DNA from: Takakia lepidozioides
Taxonomy: Eukaryota; Streptophyta; Takakiopsida; Takakiales; Takakiaceae
Direction of reading: 5' to 3'
NCBI GenBank assembly: GCA_030704615.1
Contig: CM060732.1
Coordinates: 16,492,001-16,556,000, forward strand
DNA length: 64,000 bases
Made by a program: the position numbers and the translations under genes. Numbering within the stretch: the stretch's first letter is position 1; the number at the start of each line of letters is the position of its first letter. Positions 1 to 12,323 of the stretch are shown piece after piece. The notes under the pieces were generated by a model. It did not search any database. It had not been told where the DNA came from and saw only the letters and a list, made by a program, of their open reading frames with translations.

Positions 1-349
1 GGATAGAAGGTGCATTTGGCGGGCAAATGAAGTCCCCAACAGCCCTGTATATGACGCTGTCCGATGGTGGAACTCGCCATTCCCTGCCATCGCCGAAATC
101 ATCGTGGAGCACAACAATACTCTCGACAACAACGCCGTTTGAGTCCTTCTGCATGGAAATGAAGCTCTATGCTCGTGAGGAGGGCAGTACACTGTAGCGC
201 TCGGGTTTTCCGCCATGGGAGATGTGCACACAAGACTCCCAGGATGGCGTGCCGGCAAGCTCTCTGGTAGAAGGGGGATGTAGCGACGGGAAGGAATGCG
301 GTGCCGATTTGTCCGAGCGACGAAGCCTGATCCAAATCCAGGGAGCCAA
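1..349 (-). pseudogene. SWIM-type transposase, N-terminal fragment (element A, runs off the window)
   Basis: Read on the minus strand, about 1-240 encodes a segment ending in V-P-P-S-D-S-V-I-Y-R-A-V-G preceded by V-V-E-S-I-V-V-L. It aligns with the transposase at 46166-49987, which has V-D-E-T-I-V-V-L followed by H-V-P-P-S-D-T-I-L-Y-Q-A-V-G at the same spacing. The upstream part (to about 349) is in the same frame but interrupted by one TAG near 202. The rest of the gene would lie left of the window. A plus-strand reading of 2-142 is open, but the homology is on the minus strand, so I treat it as a shadow. The fragment is divergent from gene A across the palindromic arrays at 480-2330. The homology is seen directly; the transposase role is inferred from the longer copy. 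Confidence 0.6.
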
Positions 350-479
350 CTATCTCAAAAATCCACAGTCGGAGTGTTAATGAACCTTGTCTCAGGAATG
401 CGGCCCCTGGTCTTTGCGCAATAACTGCCAACGGTATGCAGTCAGAAAGTGGGGGGCCGTCCGGATGATGTCGGCTGAA

Positions 480-1290
480 GGGGAGAAGCCGGCACCGTGC
501 CGTCACATTACTACCCCCGGATGAAAATTCGGCACCGAATATCTAGCAGGGGCCGCACGTATGAAGTCGCCTCAGGCAGAGAGGCCGGAACCTGTCCGAC
601 AGAGAACAACCCCCGGATGGAAATTCAGCGCCGAATTTCCATTCGGATCCCCCCAAAGGAAGTCGTGTCGGGGGGTCAGGCCGAAAACTGGCCGACATAA
701 TTTCCATCCGAGGCCGTTCGGATGCAGTCGGCTCGGGGAAAGGCCGCCACCTGGCCCTCACATTACAGCCCCCGGACGGAAATTCGGCACCGAATATCCA
801 ACAGGGGAAGCCCGGATGAAGTCGCCTCAGGGGTAGAGGCCGGCGTGTGTTCGACAGAGAGTATCCCCTGGATGGAGATTCAGCGCCGAATTTTCATCCG
901 GGCCCCCCCAAACGAAGTCATGTCGGGGGGGCAGGCTGAAAACTGGCCGACATAAAAACCTCCCCAGATGGGAAAACGGCGCCGAATTTCCATCCGGGGC
1001 CGTTCGGATGCAGTTGGGGAGGGGGGAGAGGCCGGCACCTGGCCGTCACATTTCAACCCCCGGACAGAAATTCGGCACCAAATATCCAACAGGGGACGCC
1101 CGGATGAAGTCGCCTCGGGCGGAGAGGCCGGCACCTGTCCGACAGAGACCATCCCCCGGATGGAAATTCGGCGCCGAATTTCCATTTGGGCCCCCTCAAA
1201 GGAAGTCGGGTCGGGTGGTGAGGCCCAATACTGGAAAATATAAAAACCTCCCAGGATGGAAAAACGGCGCCGAATTTCTGTCCGAGGCCG
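480..1290. repeat. Tandem repeat, 256-287 bp units with GGCGCC palindromes
   Basis: Three diverged units recur with the phrase GATGAAGTCGCCTC near 560, 816 and 1104. Each unit holds two or three inverted repeats of the type GGAAATTCGGCGCCGAATT, plus shared text such as GAGGCCGGCACCTG and CGTTCGGATGCAGT. The palindromes continue into the denser array just downstream. Apparent ORFs in this stretch are repeat translations with no family resemblance. Confidence 0.85.
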
Positions 1291-1429
1291 TTCGGATTTC
1301 CCTGTAGCAGTCAAGGATTCCATGAAAAACGTGGACTTCAGCCACAAAACTAACACTTTAGTTTGTTTTTCTCCGAAAAACCAAGCGGCCACGCTCACAA
1401 TTACCTGCAGGAAGGTAATTCGGCGCTTC

Positions 1430-2330
1430 GACTTACCTGGCGAATGGAAATTCGGCGCCGAATTTCCATCCGCCAGCGATCCGAGTTACCTGCTGGATGG
1501 AAATTCGGCGCCGAATTTCCATCCTGATCCGCTCCGAATTACCTGCATGATGGAAATTTTGCGCGCCGCCCTACCTGCCGGATGGAAATTCGGCGCCGAA
1601 TTTCCATCCATCCGCTCTCCGACCAACCTGGCGGATGGAAATCTGGCGCCGGATTTCCATCCATCCGCTCCGAATTACTTGCGTGGCGGAAATTTCGCGC
1701 GCCGCCCTACCTGACAGGATGGAAATCCGGCGCCGGATTTCCATCCATCCGGCTTCGACCAACCTGCGTGGCGGAAATTTCGCGCGCCGCCCTTCCTGGC
1801 AGGATGGAAATCCGGCGCCGAATTTCCATCCATCCGCTCTCCGACCAACCTGCGTAGCGGAAATTTCACGCGCCGCCCTACTTGACAGGATGGAAATCCG
1901 GCGCCGGATTTCCATCCATCCGGCTCCGAATTACCTGCGTGGCGGAAGTTTTGCACGCCGCCCTTCCTGGCAGGATGGAAATCCGGCGCCGAATTTCCAT
2001 CCATCCGCTCTCCGACCATTCTGGCGGATGGAAATCCGGCGCCGGATTTCCATCCATCCGCTCCAAATTACCTGCGTGGCGAAAATTTCGCGCGCCGCCC
2101 TACCTGACAGGATGGAAATCCGGCTCCGAATTACCTGCGTGACGGTAATTTCGCGCGACGCCTTACCTTGGCAGGATGGAAATTCGGCACTGAATTTCCA
2201 TCCTGCTGCTCTCCGAATTACCTGCATGATGGAAATCCAGCGCCGGAATTCTATTCTGTTGCGCTTCGAATTACCTCTACGTTGGAAATTCCGGGCCGAG
2301 TTGCGTCATATTTCATCCGACAGGGAGGGC
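1430..2330. repeat. Palindromic repeat array upstream of gene A
   Basis: About fourteen copies of a near-perfect palindrome centred on GGCGCC (core AAATTCGGCGCCGAATTT or AAATCCGGCGCCGGATTT, flanked by GGATGG and CCATCC). They alternate with spacers such as TCCGAATTACCTGCGTGGCGG and GCGCGCCGCCCTACCTG. The array lies between the transposase fragment (-) and the first exon of gene A (+), so it occupies the shared intergenic region of a divergent pair. No protein is supported here. Confidence 0.9.
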
Positions 2331-2512
2331 TTTATCCGACATTTAATTGCGTAGTTGGGCATTAAATGTCCACCGCCGTCCGTTTTTATTCGGGCTGGCG
2401 ACACATGGCTTCCTCAATACGTACCCTAAATCTGATGCTAATCTTGGATTAACTTCTATTTGAGGCATGTACCCCAAAAAACTGAGATCTTTTTCCATTT
2501 TGGCTGGGACTT

Positions 2513-5500
2513 ATGTCGCCTGAAGGGCGTGGCTCTCCTGAGAGAGACCGCACATCCAGACCGCGGCGGAAGTTGAAAGCTTTGTACTACGGACGACGGC
2601 CAATCTCTCGCATGGCCAAACTTAAGCTCCAGCAGGAGATTCCAGTGTCTTGCTCACAACCCGCGCCAACTGAAACCGAGTACTCTCAGGCAAGCCACTT
2701 CTTCTTTCGCTTTGTTCGCTTTCGCTTTTGTTGTTTCGCTTTGTTTTTGCATCTTCATCCTGGCATCGCTGGAAGCGTATGGCTGCATCGCAAAAGCAGC
2801 AGCTGTTGCGAAGAATGATCAAGGTCTGAGTGGTTAAAAATTAAGGAAATCCATGCTGAGCTGAGAAGATGAAGTGCCTTCCAAACATTTCACCCTGTTT
2901 TCCCGTCTTATGGAATTTCTGATCATTTGTTCATCGTGTTTCATATTACCGGTTGAGTGAACCTTAGATAGTTTGCAATGCGTGTGCAAAGCCGGCAGCT
3001 TTGGAGAAGGCTGCTTGTGCATGTCATTCTTAGGCATTGGTTGGATTTGTTTTCATTGTTGTTCCATGGCACTCCATACTTCCTAAACTTGTTTTGTTTT
3101 CATTGTTGTTCCACGATTGTTGCTATGGTGGTTGCGCTGCTCGTTGCGATGCTGGTTTTGGCACCGATGTTGGTTCTGACGATTTTGGGAATGACAGAGT
3201 GACGACGAGCCCGGCACGCTGGTGGTATCATCGACCGCTCCAACTCATCACATGTTTGAATCGCCCAACTTGGGGCGAGAGGGCAAACTTCAACCTTTTG
3301 TTGGTGGACGGGAGGACCTGCAGCGAGGGTACGACAGAATAGGCATTGGGGAGGTTGGTGCAGGCGGCATGGCAGGTGAAGGGCGTGAGGACGTGAGGAC
3401 AGCAGATCCGGCAATGGAGGTTGTTGATGCACATGCAGTAGGGCCCGCCCATGCAAAGAAGAAGAAGAAAGCTAAGCACATGCAATCCCCGGCGAGAGAG
3501 CCGTCACGGGCTGCGGAGGGGGGAGTGAGCAGTGCACGCGAGGGTGTTCCTTCTCCTCAATCAAAGGTGGTCGTCCTGGAGGGCTCCCCTGCTGCTAGCC
3601 CTAGTAAGAAACAGAAAGCCCGTGAGAGGACAAAAGAACAGGCGAGACAGAAGGCTAGCCAGGAGGAAAGAGAAAAGGCCACTAAAGAGGCCAGGGGTGC
3701 CCAAATGACAGATGCCAACGTAAGCGAGGGACGCACAGAGACGGTGGATCCCTCCAAGACACCACAAAGAGGCAGTAACACACCGGTTACACCATCGCGG
3801 ACAAGAGCAGTCCCCGCAATTACCCATACGGTGGAGAGTGGAGGAGAGGAAAGAACACCACAAAGAGCACGGATTGTGCAAGTTCGAGGTGAAGCCGGGG
3901 AGATGGCAGTAGAGACAGGGAGAGTGCTCGAGGTGGTTTTGCCGGTGGTTCACCATGTTGAGGAGGACAACACCGAGCTTTCTGACCAGGATGACATCCT
4001 CCCGGACATCCCCAGGCCCCAAACCCGCAGCATACAGGCTGGATTTGGCGGTCCTGGTGGGCTGCCGGAGAACCCCTCTGCAGCAGACGTCATGTCGGAG
4101 GCGGATATGAAGTTGGCCGCTGCCAAGATGTTGGAGGCAACCCACAACAACATTGGTAGGGTGCTGGGGGGCATGGTGTACCCGGCCAAGCTTCGAATTC
4201 CCCTTTGCCGCTTGGTGTCTTTGCAGGTGGTGAGACCTGCCCTCCCACGCGATATTGACAAGCTGCTATTTTCGGGATGGATATCGAAATGGGTCTGCCG
4301 CGTTTTACGTTTCCATTGAGAACGACCACGGAGCTTCCCGTGCCCACACTTCCGATGAGGTGGACAAATGGGGTCCCCATTGGCAAAGGCAAAATGAGGA
4401 GTTTGAGAGATCGATTGTTACTCATCCTCTTTTCCAGCACTTGTCCGGAACGATGTTTTACGTGTGGGACAGCAATCATCGCCTCCTGGCATGGATGGAG
4501 CACATAGCTGAAGCCCACCCCAACGACCTCGATTGGCATTTCGCCGTGGAGTGTGTTGTGCTGAAGGTTGCGGGGCCCAAAGATCGCAGTCTTCTCAAAG
4601 CTACAATGGCGGACATCAACTCGTAAGTTACAACGCCTCTTGCTTTTGGACCCATCCGATTGTAAGTCATTTCATTGCGAATCCTCATATTTGTTGTAAA
4701 TTCCCATTTCAGAATTGTTTGATGGAAATGTGGCATTGCAGGGTGACTGAGAATGCCTTCATTGCCACCAACTTGTCCCATATGCTCTTCCGAGTGAAGA
4801 ATGTCGGGAAGCAGGGGGTGCAAGAGTTTGCCAATTCGCTCAGTGCCGACCTCCTGCGCAAGTTGGAGGCAAAGGCAGACAGAACCTGGTATAGGCTGAG
4901 CATGGACGCCATGGTGGACTACATATTTTGGGTAAAGCTCCTGACTGTTTTGTTGAGCTAATATGTCTCTCCTCCCCCAATAGAAGAAAAAGTGTTGAGC
5001 AGGATCTCTAATCTTATGTGCGCATTCTTGACAGACAAAAATTCAGCAGGATTTGGCACATGCGCGGAGGTTCTACATGGAGTCAGAGGAGAAGAATCTA
5101 ACCCTCCCGGCACTCGAATCGTATCTCAAAGCTGCGGAGGTGAGGGCCCGCATAAAGTACAAGTCGCGGATGGTAAAGTACGTGGCCATAGCTGATCCCG
5201 CCCTTGGTGCCGACTTTCTGGTGGAGGTGGGGAAGCACTACTCCCGCGCTCTGAAGCCCACGATGACATTGGAGAAGCTCCATCATCTAGCCACATCCTG
5301 TGTGGATGGTGCAGAAAAGGTGATACATTCTTAACCAAATTGTGGTGGCAACAACTCGTTTTTGTGGTGTTTGGCGCTTACGAATATGTTGGGTGGTTGG
5401 ACAGACCCGGTGGCTCCAAATCTGGAATGGTTCCCAAAGTACAAGGGACATGTGGAGCTTCCCCAAACCGGACAAATTGTCTGGCCCCACATTCGACATG

Positions 5501-8500
5501 TGGATGAACCGCATGACATGGTGGTTTCAGGTACTTCCCCACGCTTCATTTGGCGCTTCTACTCTTGTAGGGGGTGGATTCATTATATTTTTTCAGCAAT
5601 GCGATCTGATGGAGAATCTCCACAGGTGACGACGAATGCGCAAGAGCAGCTAGACACACAAGCACATCAGTTCAAGATGGAGATTTCTCCTGCAGCAGAG
5701 AGCCTACGCGACTATGTGATGAGGTACTTTCTGCTCTACAAAACCGACCTATTCTTTCGGGAGATACCACATGCCCGCCGGAGCCACGAGTTCACCGACC
5801 AGCCGAACGCGGACAAAGCAGCAATGCGCCTTCTGTACAGGTACATACGCGATGCCTTCCTTACAGTCCTTGCATTTTTCGCCGAATTTCCAGATCAGGG
5901 CAAAAATGGCTAAGTCCCTAGGGTGCCTGGCCCTGAACTGGAAATTCGGCGCCATTTTTCCAGGTTAAGGCCATATTACCGTTCTGGGACTTAGCCATTT
6001 TCGGGCCGAAAATGGGAAAATGGCGCCGAATTTCCAGTTCAGGGCTCCGAAAATGGCTAAGTCCCTAGGGTGGCTGGCCCTGAACTGGAAATTCGGCGCC
6101 ATTTTTCCAGTTCTGGACCCTATTGCCCTTGTGGGACAGCCATTTTCGGGCCGGACCTGGGAAAATGGCGCCGAATTTCCAGTCAAGGCTCCGAAAATGG
6201 CTAAGTCCCTAGGGTGGCTGGCCCTGAACTGGAAATTCGGCGCCATTTTTCCAGTTCTGGGCCCTATTGCCCTTGTGGGACTTACCCATATTCAGGCCGG
6301 ACCTGGGAAAATGGCGCCGAATTTCCAGTCAGGGCTCCGAAAATGGCTAAGTCCCTAGGGTGGCTGGCCCTGAACTGGAAATTCGGCGCCATTTTTCCAG
6401 TTCTGGGCCCTATTGCCGTTCTGGGACATAGCCATTTTTGGGCCGGACCTGGGAAAATGGCGCCGAATTTCCAGTCAGGGCTCCGAAAATGGCAAAGTCC
6501 GTAGGGTGGCTGGCCCTGAACTGGAAATTCGGCGCCATTTTTCCATTTCTAGGCCCTATTGCCGTTCTGGGACTTAGCCATCTTCGGGCCAAACCGGGAA
6601 AAATGGCGCCAAATTTCCAGTTCAGGGCTCCCAAGATGGCTAAGTCCCTAGGGTGGCAGTCACTGAAAACCGAAATTCGGCGTTATTTTTCCATTTCTAG
6701 GCCCACTCAGATCCGCCCCAACCTGGGAAAATGGTGCCGAATTTGCAGTTCAGGGACCTCATTGTGTTTTTCATGAATGCAGGTACTGCAAGTTCTCCCT
6801 TTTGGAGAAAGGTCATCTGTCTTTTGAGCCACCATTCTTCCTGGCATGGAGGAACCCTGGGGCTGACTCCATGTACACTGACGATATTGTGAAGGAGTGG
6901 CATCTGGAACATTTGCGTGATTGCCCTTGGTATGTGGACCTTCCGCCCGGCATGCTCGACCCATCCGAGTTTCAATTGAAGCTGGATGCTGAGGCCCGAC
7001 GAAACCGGGCTCCGCTGCCTCCGCTGGGTGCAAAAGAGGCAAAAGCGCTTGCGAACTCCAGGAAAGCGGCAGAGCTTGCTCAGGCAGGAATTCAGGAGAA
7101 ATTGAATGAGAAGAGTAAAGGCCAAAGGAAAAAGACAAGGAAACAGGTGAGTGCAGTACCACCCAAAAAACAAAATACCATCGGGGCATCGGAGCAGGCG
7201 CAGGAGGGGATCCAATAGAGTGACTCGGACGACGACTTTGTTCAAGGTCATGCGACTGTTGTTGCTGCTACCTAGTCACCGGTCGTCCGGGTTCCCAAGT
7301 CAGTTTGGAGTGGGACTGGCTCTGCCAAGAAGTTGGCATTTGAGGGCAAGCCTACCTGGCGGTATTCGGCGGTGACGTTTACGCACAGGCCAAAGCTAGA
7401 ACCTCCAACCATCATCCAATGCATCAATGAGAGCTTCCTTGACGCTCTCGCTGCCAGGGCAAAGAAGGTGGCACACAGCGAGTCTCTGACGGAGCAGAAG
7501 GGGAAAGCCAAGAAGAGGGCTGCCAGTACAGAGCCTAAAGACACCCCTGGTTTTGAAGCCATTATGGAATTCTTCACGGCTGTGAGCACGGATTGCAAGA
7601 GCACTCGGGGGGGGGGTTGAGGTGGAAAGAGCTTGCGACATGATTTTCCTCGACATTCCAGATGGGAGGTGTGCCCACCTGGAACAGATTTATTGAGGAC
7701 TACTGGAAAGTCGGGTTTGGGCTGGCGGGGATGCTTCTGGATGACGGTGGATGTGTGGTTGTCCTTGCCACAAGAGGGAAGACCACAGAGAATGCGGTGG
7801 CAAGGTGGACACCGAAAAGTGTCACCCCGGTCCTCCTCAGAAAATGGTTCTGCATCAATACACAGGGGTTGCGAACAGAGGGCCAAAGTGTAAGTTATCA
7901 ATCTATTGCATTCACCTCATATTGTGGTGTATCTAAACAAGATCCCGGAGATGATCCCTATTTTGTTGGATGTGCAGACATTGGTGTTTGAGGCATATTG
8001 CTTTGTGAAGAGAGGGTCTACGTTCAAATTCCGCAACGACGGTCGTCTTGTTGATGCCGTTGTGGACCCTGTTACCTACGATGTCCTCTACAACTACAGT
8101 ATGCCGAAGGACACAAAGACAGGCAAACCGTGGCGGTACAGCCGGACCCGGAGCCCTGCTTTCATCCAAACCCTCATGGAGACGTGCTCGGATGTCCAAG
8201 GGCGGATTCTGGACCTCACATGCGGCACGGGTAAGCCTTCACGTGCTCAGTTTGTCCCCTGGGCCGATTGCAATTGCATGCCGCAAGCTATTAACCGCCC
8301 GCTTTGTTCCTCAGGTGCTTCAATGTGGGCAAGGACGTTGTCCGACAGGCATGTGTTTGCCTTCGAGCCAGAACTGCCCTCCACAACTCGGAACTTGCAG
8401 CGGCTGAACGTCTGCCAAAAGAGGAAGAGACATCCTCGGAGGATGAGGAAAAATCCGAGAAGGAGCAGGGGGAGGAACAAGTTGGGATCGAGGCCGAGGA

Positions 8501-9104
8501 GCCCCCGGTGTACGAGTGAGTGGTCGCATTGTAAGTTGCCTCCAGATTTCGTGAGGCACCTCCCTTCGCTCTCTTATTTCATTGAAAACCCTTTCTGCTT
8601 CTGCTGGTATTGACATTCTTGAAGTGGATTTGTTCTTACTGTAGGATGCCAAGTACGGCAGGAGGGACATCTACACCGGAGTTCATGGGCAGGAGGAACG
8701 TGCCTTTTTTTGCCAGGGGGGATTTCATGCCTAGTCCAGAAAGGGACTACATCCTTCCTACTTATGCTGCCCGGCTTGCTTCGGTGTCCATTAGGAGGTG
8801 TTCCGAACCTAGTCGTGTACAGCAGATTTTAGACGAGGCAAGCCTCAAGAAAATGAAGATGAGGGAGGAGGCAGCAGCTATTAGAGCCCGTCGGGCTCGT
8901 AGATTTGTGTTGGATTCTGCTGAGGAAAGTGGGGGGGAAGAGGCAGAAGATTCCTAGGAGGTGAGGTGGACAGTCCCCCAAGGAGAGGATGGCATTTTTG
9001 AGAGGCATACTGCAACCGATGCATCACAGAGCTCGGAGGATGGGGGGGATGAGGGGGATGAGGAAGAAGGAGGGCCAAGTTCCTCGGAAGGTGTAGGAGA
9101 GTAG
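2513..9104 (+). pseudogene. ParB-MTase gene, copy A (multi-exon, damaged)
   Basis: Exon set inferred by comparison with copies C and F: 2513-2690 (basic start R-P-R-R-K-L-K-A-L-Y-Y-G-R-R), about 3195-4625, 4741-4930, 5038-5320, 5400-5530, 5632-5843, 6780 to about 7640, 7640-7890, 7977-8230, 8315-8520 and 8645-9104. The second large exon carries a low-complexity charged region and then a ParB/Srx-like domain with I-P-L-C-R-L-V-S and V-W-D-S-N-H-R-L-L-A-W. The last third carries methyltransferase-like motifs in beta-class order: F-L-D-I-P-D-G (motif IV position, near 7650), then I-L-D-L-T-C-G-T-G-A-S-M-W-A (motif I, split by an intron at 8230/8314) and V-F-A-F-E-P-E (motif II). The tail is acidic. 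Small indels occur near 4268, 7660 and 8370, and in-frame stops near 7275 and 8955. A palindromic array fills one intron. Function is unproven; a DNA-binding or DNA-modifying role is inferred. Confidence 0.7.
5870..6775. repeat. Intronic palindromic repeat array (gene A), about 146-bp period
   Basis: Tandem units of about 146 bp, most clearly at 6014, 6159, 6304, 6451 and 6596. Each pairs GGGAAAATGGCGCCGAATTT with its inverse AAATTCGGCGCCATTTTTCC, separated by AGGGCTCCGAAAATGGCTAA and CTAAGTCCCTAGGGTGGC. The array sits between an exon ending near 5843 and one starting near 6780, in the equivalent intron position to the array in copy F (25740-26480). Confidence 0.9.
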
Positions 9105-9240
9105 TTCCCATTCCTACTATGACAGTTAGGACACACTTGTATAGACGTGGCTTGCCACCAAATTTGCAATAAAATGTTGCATTTCATTGCTATGACGAGT
9201 CCACATGACCCTATTTCCGTGCCTCCTAACCCTATTTCCG

Positions 9241-9315
9241 TGGACACAATTCGGCGCGCTCATGCTTTTTTTTTTTCCGCTCATGCTCATGCCGCTCATG
9301 AAATAGCAGCCCCCC
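9241..9315. mobile_element. Right terminus of the element carrying gene A
   Basis: Subterminal GCTCATG/GCTCATGC repeats end in GCTCATGAAATAGCAGCCCC. Inverted, this reads GGGGGGCTGCTATTTCATGA, nearly the same as the left end of the complete element at 10252. It lies about 210 bp downstream of the gene A coding end, as the right end of element B lies downstream of gene B. The matching left end must lie outside the window. Confidence 0.6.
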
Positions 9316-10242
9316 TTTGCAGGTGGTGATCTGCAGCAACCATTTGATGATGCAGGATGAAGTGGACGTGGCTTTGACCCATCTGCACTTGTGGCTCAGA
9401 AGTTGTTGACTTGGCACCAGAAGAAAAGTGGGGTCAAAAGCCTCAGAAACTCATAACCAGGTGGGTGAGACAACAACTTCTCCTGTTGCAGCAGTTGATT
9501 GCCTTTGATATGAATGGTGGTATTCCAAGTGCTGAATTGGTTCCAATGAAGTGGGGACGACGACTGTGGGAGAGGAGAGTGGAGATCCCACTTTGAATGG
9601 AGTATGGAAGAGTGGTAGCATTCAGTGGTTATGCTGCTTATATGGCGTGCTTGTTTAACTAGGATGTAGCATTTGTTCAGAAGGTGAACTTTTGAAGTAG
9701 TAGATGTGGTGCAGCTGGGCATAGTTTTCCCCAGACCTTGAGCCCTCGAGTTGCTCATTTCCATTGCTCCCTTGATTTTGGTTGGATGATCATGTGACAT
9801 CTTCACAAATCAGGAGGTATTATTAAAGAAAATTAAAGACATATTTTTCTAATCAGACCTCTCAGCTAGCGCCCTATTCCGGTGTGACTGGTGCGGAAAT
9901 GGCAGCCCATGAGAGGGAGAGAGAGAGGGATGGGGGTTTGAGAGATGAATGTGGGGTGTAGCCATGGCTCAATGAAGATAAGAGGAGGGCAGCACTGGCA
10001 GAGAAGCATCTACGTAGGGCTGCTGCTCGCACCACCAGAGCTCCGTGACTCAAGGTTTAAAGGTATGTGCAAATCTCTCTTCTCCTTTGTTTGTGGACGG
10101 AGGAACTATCCCACTGAACATGCCAAAAAATGCTGACAGAGCACACACTCTCTAGGGGTGGCAATCTCGTACATTTTATGATAGTCCAGTCACCCAAATG
10201 ACAAACAATCATTTGACCACGTTGCTCTATTTCACTTGCCAG
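9316..10242. other. Unassigned spacer between two elements
   Basis: No ORF here resembles anything else in the window and no palindromic array is present. It lies between the right terminus of element A and the target duplication of element B, so it could be host sequence or an older decayed repeat. A short purine tract (GAGAGGGAGAGAGAGAGGGA) occurs near 9912. Confidence 0.4.
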
Positions 10243-10252
10243 GTATCCTGTG
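10243..10252 (+). repeat. Left target-site duplication of element B
   Basis: GTATCCTGTG occurs immediately before the terminal GGGGGTTGCTATTCCATGAG and again at 17739-17748, directly after the right terminus. A duplication of 9 or 10 bp (the last G could belong to the element) is what established knowledge predicts for Mutator-like transposons. Confidence 0.85.
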
Positions 10253-10499
10253 GGGGGTTGCTATTCCATGAGCTCATGAGCGGTGAGCTCATGAGCTCAT
10301 GAGCGGGCATGGCTCACCCATGAGCCGCAAAGTAACACACTTCGAATTTCGGCAGATTTTTTTCAGGCCCAAAACTATAAAATAATCAAAAATCGAAGAT
10401 TTCCGCGCTCATGCTGGAAGCACTCCGCTCATGAGTACCAGTGTACGCTCATGACTTGGAGCCCAGGCTCATGGACCGCTAGGCCAGGTCATAGAAAAA

Positions 10500-10985
10500 C
10501 TGAATTCTGGGCAATAACGGCACCGAAATTATCCCAGAGGCAGAGACGCAAGCGGAATTAGGATCCGGGTTTGCAGACTCCGAAAACGCAATGGCGACCT
10601 ATAACCGTGGATAGTACTGTTGCAGAAGTGCATGATGGTTGGGTATAACGGCGCCGTAATTGGGCACAGGAAAAGAAATAGCCGGCTGAAGGCTCGGGAG
10701 TGAAGCCAACAACGTTGAAAGTAATTGGGCTCCACCAACCAAATACCCGGAGTGCAGGCGATAACGGCGCCGAAATGGGCCCCGAAAACCAAATACTCGG
10801 TTGAAGCCACCGGAGTGCAGCCGATAACGGCGCCGAAATTGGGTCCAGAAACCAAATACCCGGCTGAAGGCTAGGGATTGCAACCAATAACGGCGCCGAA
10901 ATTGACCTGCGGAAACAAAATTCTCGGCTGAAGCTTCCGCACTCCATCCAATAACGGCGCCAAAATTGGGCTCCGGAGAGCAAAT
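10500..10985. repeat. Repeat array with ATAACGGCGCCGAAATTG units, about 63-bp period
   Basis: Copies of ATAACGGCGCCGAAATTG recur near 10510, 10645, 10760, 10824, 10888 and 10950, separated by phrases such as CAAATACCCGGCTGAAG. The last four are spaced by about 63 bp. The centre is the same GGCGCC hexamer as in the other arrays. Minus-strand ORFs across this stretch are repeat translations. Confidence 0.85.
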
Positions 10986-11088
10986 ACCCGCCTTACGGTA
11001 AGGGAGGCCTTGCTCTCATTTTGCTCTTCACTCTTCTCTGTTGTGCCCATCTCCTCCCTGCTTTGAGTTTGTGCTATGTCGTGAGGCC

Positions 11089-11640
11089 ATGTTGTGCCCG
11101 AATCACATCTATCGACGCCAGACGGGAGTCATTTTCCCGAAAGCACACGACATCATTGTTTTCCTGGATGTTTACAGGGACGATCCTCGACTTGTCCAGC
11201 TGAGAGCAATGGAGTTTCTTCCAGGATTGCACGATTCTCCTGGACCCCGGCTGGGGAGCAGGTGGTTCCTACGCATCATGGACCTGGACTTTCCGCATGA
11301 GTGGGAGCCGAACAGATCACGCACAGCGTTGCTGTATCGCTGGAATTGTTGCGAGTGGACGTATGATGAGTGCATAGGTGAAAACTTTACGCGTGGACGG
11401 ACTGGCTCGGAAAGTGGGGACATTCTCTTCAGTTATGAGGATGAGGAGGAGGGGAACACAGGGCCCACTGTGAAAATGTCCTTCTACCAAGGGGGCGCTA
11501 TCGATAAACACGACATCCTCGTTAGTTTCAACCGGGCGACAGAAACCACTGACATTTTGTTCAAATATAGGCACCCGGTCACTCAGGAGGTCCTTGAGAG
11601 GCCAGTTAGAGTTCCTTCTTCTTGGGCGAGGGGACCATAG
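11089..11640 (+). CDS. Uncharacterised protein inside element B
   Basis: An uninterrupted 183-residue reading frame beginning at the first in-frame ATG (11089) and ending at TAG. I do not recognise the family. The product is mixed in charge, rich in aromatics (W-F-L-R-I-M-D-L-D-F-P-H-E-W) and has an acidic patch (Y-E-D-E-E-E-G). There is no signal peptide, membrane segment or repeat. It lies between the left terminus of element B and the transposase tail and is transcribed toward it. No counterpart is visible at the same place in the element starting at 45315. Because everything around it has decayed, an intact frame of this length is notable, but an exon of a split gene or a chance ORF cannot be excluded. 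Confidence 0.45.
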   Translation: MLCPNHIYRRQTGVIFPKAHDIIVFLDVYRDDPRLVQLRAMEFLPGLHDSPGPRLGSRWFLRIMDLDFPHEWEPNRSRTALLYRWNCCEWTYDECIGENFTRGRTGSESGDILFSYEDEEEGNTGPTVKMSFYQGGAIDKHDILVSFNRATETTDILFKYRHPVTQEVLERPVRVPSSWARGP

Positions 11641-12323
11641 GTCTTGCATGCTAGAGTAGACATGTTTCGACTCGCCGACACTCATGGCACATACATTTTC
11701 ATTCAGAAATCAAGCAGCTTCCCTGTGCCATATGGGGAATATACATGCTTGGATAATCTTCTGTTAAGGTTTTTTGCAATTCACTGCCAGTATGCTGGGA
11801 CGTGTCCTTTGTCGTATGGATTGCTGTTTGCACAAGGTGCAGTATGCAAATGCTGGAATGTGCAATAGGACCCTTCCCACTGGGACACAGAACTAGCAAT
11901 CTTGTAAAGGCATCACATTTGCAGAACAGTAACAATGTTTTTTTAGCAAATTGGAGTCTTCTCATAAAGGTGGACGAAAACGCCAGGATGGGCTGCGAAA
12001 TCACTACAAATTGAATGAAGAGCAGTAACAAGGAAGCACTATGCAGTACATAGACCATAAACGGCGCTGAAATAGGCCTCAATGCCCGTTAATCTCCACA
12101 CAATGTATGCTTTACTCGGATCCATTTGTAGACAACCAAAATAAAAAAAACATGCGCATGCCATTCATGGCCAAAAACCACATTCTCATGTATTGCGGCA
12201 CCGAAATTCACATGTAGCCATGGCGATGCGGCACCACCAAGTGTATAATTCCTCACAAAAAAATAGGGTGCAAGAAGATGAATGTAATATAATTGCCACT
12301 TTCTCCTTCCCGAATGTGGAATG

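Noticed and set aside
2-142. Open plus-strand frame of 47 codons at the window start, looking like the end of a gene
   Set aside because: The minus strand of the same bases matches the transposase head (V-P-P-S-D motif region), so the plus frame is a shadow.
1571-2354. Long ORFs on both strands through the palindromic array
   Set aside because: They are translations of the repeat (M-E-I-R-R-R-I-S-I-H type) and occur on both strands because the unit is palindromic.
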